Of a stretch of 64,000 bases of DNA, positions 61,501 to 64,000 are shown one piece after another. Numbering within the stretch: position 1 is the stretch's first letter; the number at the start of each line of letters is the position of its first letter. Made by a program: the position numbers and the translations under genes. Under the pieces are notes generated by a model, which made no database searches, was not told the DNA's origin, and was given only the letters and a program-made list of their open reading frames with translations. Source of the DNA: Sheuella sp. (GTDB lineage Bacteria > Pseudomonadota > Gammaproteobacteria > Burkholderiales > Burkholderiaceae_B); assembly GCA_030650995.1 (NCBI GenBank), contig JAUSCY010000040.1, positions 1 to 64,000 of the forward strand. The letters are read 5' to 3'.

Positions 61501-64000
61501 CTAATCTTGTTTGGGTGAGATTAACAGCCACTTTATTAACTGCATCGGTACGATCATCATGACGCCTGCCAGCACAACCATGCTCCAGAAAACTGGTGAA
61601 AGCAATTCGAACCGAAAAGCTTCTGCAACCATGGGGACCGCTGTAATAACAATTAACGCCGCCATGGTTCCTGAAAGTACCCAAATACTGACAGGTGATA
61701 TTCCCTGAAACAATCCACGCCATTGGAAACGCATTGATCTGTTAGAAAATATCATGACAGCATTGGCTGTCACGAGCAACAGAAATGCGGCGCATGCAGC
61801 CATGCCTGAAGAAAAATTCAGGTCTAACATCCATTTAAAGAGACCGATGACTGCGATCGTAACCAATACCCCCTGGGAGATGCTCAACCAGAGCATTTTT
61901 GTTGAAATCAATGGCTCATCTGTTTTTCTCGGAGGCTGTTGCATCAAGCCGGTATCGCGATCTTCTGATTCAAATACGATAGAACACGCCGGGTCAATCA
62001 CGAGCTCGAGAAACGCAATGTGCAACGGTGCCAGCAATATGGGCAAGCCAAACAAAACAGGAATAATTGCCAGACCGACAATCGGGATGTGAACCGCGAG
62101 CGTATAAATCATCGCCTTACGTAAATTAGCAAATGTTTTGCGTCCTCGGTGAATTGCAGCCAAAATTGAGGAAAAATTATCTTCCAGTAACACCAGAGAT
62201 GCGGCTTCACGTGCAACATCTGTTCCGCGCCGACCCATTGCGATGCCGATGTGAGCAGACTTCAACGCTGGGGCATCGTTGACGCCATCTCCAGTCATGG
62301 CAACCACTTCACCTTGAGCTTTCAAGGCATCGACCAGTTGTAGTTTTTGTTGTGGTTTAACCCGGGCAAATATATTTACAGTCTGAAGATATCGCCTAAA
62401 GGTCGAATCATCCATTCCTGCAATTTCATCGCCAGTCAACACTTTCTGAGAGGAGATGCCTGCTTGGCTAGCTATAGCAAGCGCAGTACGGGGATGATCC
62501 CCCGTGATCATGATGACACGGATACCTGCCTGAGCGCATTGGGCAACAGACGAGACCACATCCTTTCGCAATGGATCGGCCAATCCGATCAGACCCACCC
62601 ATTCAAATTGAAAATCGTGTTGCAACGCTGGCCAGGAGCTTTGTTGAACATGTCTGGCTTTTGCTACCCCAAGCACACGCAAGCCTTGATCAGCCATCGC
62701 CGCCGCCTTGGCAGTGATCGATAACATCTGAGACGGACCAAGATGGCAGAGCTCAGCCACAGCCTCTGGAGCTCCTTTGGCTGCGACCATATCAAATGAA
62801 GTGTCCGTACAGCGCCAGAGATGAGTCATGGAAAGCAACTTTGGAGATAATTCATACTCACGCGCCAGGATCCATTCAGGATGCAAGTATTTTGTTTCTA
62901 ATAACTGCGCCCTGCCCAGTTCGTGAAACGCCTTTTCCATAGGATCATGGGGATCAATCTCGCTGGCAAGTACTGCGTATTCGACCAGTTCGTGAAACTC
63001 GTCCGGCAACTGCCGCTCTCCTAGTCCCTGAACGTTGAATTCAGCACTCGGTATGCTCAATGCAGCGACACTCATCTGATTCTCTGTCAGAGTACCTGTC
63101 TTATCCACACACAAAACCGTCGTTTGACCAAGTGTTTCAATCGCCCCCAGACGGCGGGTCAGTACCTTTTGTAAAGCAAGCCTGCGCGCAGCTAGTGCAA
63201 AGAAAACGATCATAATCACAGGCAATTCCTGTGGCAATACGGCCATGGCCAGCGTAATCCCTGCGAGGATAGACTGTATCAAGCCGCCACGTAGCAGAAA
63301 GAACAACACCATCAATACAACACACAAAACAATACCAATCACAGCCAGGCGTTTAGTTAATGCTGCAACGTGTTCACGCAAGGGAGAGGTCTGTATGCCA
63401 ATCACATCTAAAGAACGGCCAATGCGTCCAAATTCAGTTTGGTAACCTGTGACGGACACACGCATCAAGCCCTGACCTCTCACCACAAGCGTGCCCGCAT
63501 AAAGTTGATCGCCCAGCTTTTGTTTTTCAACGACCTCTGATTCTCCGGTCAGCATTGATTCGTCAGTCGCAAGCTCATGCGATTCAAGTAAAACACCATC
63601 CGCAGCGACTCGGTCTCCTTCAGAAACAATCAAAATGTCATCTCTGACGACTTCTCGTCCTGGAATACGTTGTGCCACACCTCCCCGGATCACCAGAGCG
63701 CGGGGACTGGACATCTCTCGTAAAGCTTCCAAAGCATTATCAGTGCGCCTCTCCTGCAAAATCGTAATCGTAATGATGATGCTGACAAACCCCAGCAATA
63801 TCAAGGCCTCATGGGCATCCCCCATCAACAGATAAAGCATTCCCGCACCGATCAGCAACAAAAACATAGGCTCGCGCATGACATCCAGAACGATGTCGCG
63901 CAGCGTCCGACGCTGACTGATTCCCAGTTCGTTGGGACCGTCCTCATGTAATCGTTGCAAGGCGATTTCGGGACTTAGTCCGTTGTTAAGGTCTTTATCC
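61501..64000 (-). CDS. P-type cation-transporting ATPase (P2 type), N terminus beyond window
   Basis: At least 832 residues are present; the frame runs through the window edge, reading DKDLNNGLSPEIALQRLHEDGPNEL, the actuator-domain N terminus of calcium/cation ATPases, so only a few residues are missing. TDESMLTGESEVVEK (actuator TGES), MAVLPQELPVIM (helix 4 ion site, PQEL where many have PEGL or PEEL), CVDKTGTLTENQ (phosphorylated Asp), MITGDHPRTA and MTGDGVNDAPALK are all present. Ten membrane helices fit a P2-type pump. No heavy-metal-binding domain is seen. The ion is probably calcium or another divalent cation. Confidence 0.92.
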   Translation of the reverse strand, partial: DKDLNNGLSPEIALQRLHEDGPNELGISQRRTLRDIVLDVMREPMFLLLIGAGMLYLLMGDAHEALILLGFVSIIITITILQERRTDNALEALREMSSPRALVIRGGVAQRIPGREVVRDDILIVSEGDRVAADGVLLESHELATDESMLTGESEVVEKQKLGDQLYAGTLVVRGQGLMRVSVTGYQTEFGRIGRSLDVIGIQTSPLREHVAALTKRLAVIGIVLCVVLMVLFFLLRGGLIQSILAGITLAMAVLPQELPVIMIVFFALAARRLALQKVLTRRLGAIETLGQTTVLCVDKTGTLTENQMSVAALSIPSAEFNVQGLGERQLPDEFHELVEYAVLASEIDPHDPMEKAFHELGRAQLLETKYLHPEWILAREYELSPKLLSMTHLWRCTDTSFDMVAAKGAPEAVAELCHLGPSQMLSITAKAAAMADQGLRVLGVAKARHVQQSSWPALQHDFQFEWVGLIGLADPLRKDVVSSVAQCAQAGIRVIMITGDHPRTALAIASQAGISSQKVLTGDEIAGMDDSTFRRYLQTVNIFARVKPQQKLQLVDALKAQGEVVAMTGDGVNDAPALKSAHIGIAMGRRGTDVAREAASLVLLEDNFSSILAAIHRGRKTFANLRKAMIYTLAVHIPIVGLAIIPVLFGLPILLAPLHIAFLELVIDPACSIVFESEDRDTGLMQQPPRKTDEPLISTKMLWLSISQGVLVTIAVIGLFKWMLDLNFSSGMAACAAFLLLVTANAVMIFSNRSMRFQWRGLFQGISPVSIWVLSGTMAALIVITAVPMVAEAFRFELLSPVFWSMVVLAGVMMIVPMQLIKWLLISPKQD

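Overview
The window is chromosomal DNA from a betaproteobacterium, most likely Burkholderiales close to Alcaligenaceae. The evidence is the gene order gyrA-serC-pheA-hisC-tyrA-aroA, the ompA-ubiG-gph-ssrA block, a tmRNA tag reading ANDERFALAA, a natural Gln at GyrA position 83, and an orphan TctC/Bug-type binding protein.

Layout. 1-7648 (minus): gyrA, serC and aromatic amino acid genes (pheA, hisC, tyrA, aroA cut by the window start). 8200-10704 (plus): ompA, ubiG, gph and the tmRNA gene. 10705-13240: a small island behind the tmRNA with an integrase remnant, a HigBA-like toxin-antitoxin pair and a Fic protein, the last two each preceded by clear repeated operators. 13278-16640: znuABC, a small membrane protein and a divergent Fur-family regulator (zur-like) sharing an AT-rich palindrome. 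16767-20101: a copper-linked set, a PCuAC-like protein that has lost its usual ligands, an MbnP/MbnH pair, and two short Cys-containing secreted proteins at the ends. 20363-21349: orphan TctC protein. 21554-25945: arsenic operon arsR-gapdh-arsJ-arsC-acr3. 26055-39650: a catabolic cluster with a polyamine/opine-type ABC importer, trifunctional PutA, an amidohydrolase, a G3E GTPase, a Tat-exported binding protein, a CocE/S15 hydrolase and an ATP-grasp protein. 39680-44270 (minus): copper resistance (CusF-like, cupredoxin, multicopper oxidase, TolC-type channel, two small secreted proteins). 44320-46346: DUF697-like membrane protein with tandem repeats, a small coiled-coil ORF and a CigR-family protein. 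46390-52581 (minus): iron uptake (TonB receptor, PiuC, PepSY protein, TonB, ExbB, two ExbD) behind a Fur-box promoter. 52693-60775 (minus): nitrite assimilation (PP2C-kinase fusion, FNT channel, nirD, nirB, cobA, nasR). 60982-64000: acyl-CoA thioesterase and a P-type cation ATPase cut by the window end.

The most informative regulatory finding is in the nitrite cluster. cobA has a perfect sigma-54 promoter with two NtrC-like sites upstream and an 18-codon ORF between promoter and gene. nirB has a second sigma-54 promoter and a leader with two hexaloop hairpins (A at 1, G at 4), the second sharing bases with an intrinsic terminator. That is the arrangement expected for antitermination by the ANTAR protein NasR encoded next door. 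The main functional hypothesis is that 26055-39650 imports and breaks down a proline-containing or amide-linked compound, ending in PutA.

All calls rest on reading the sequence and recalled family knowledge; no searches, folding or alignments were run.
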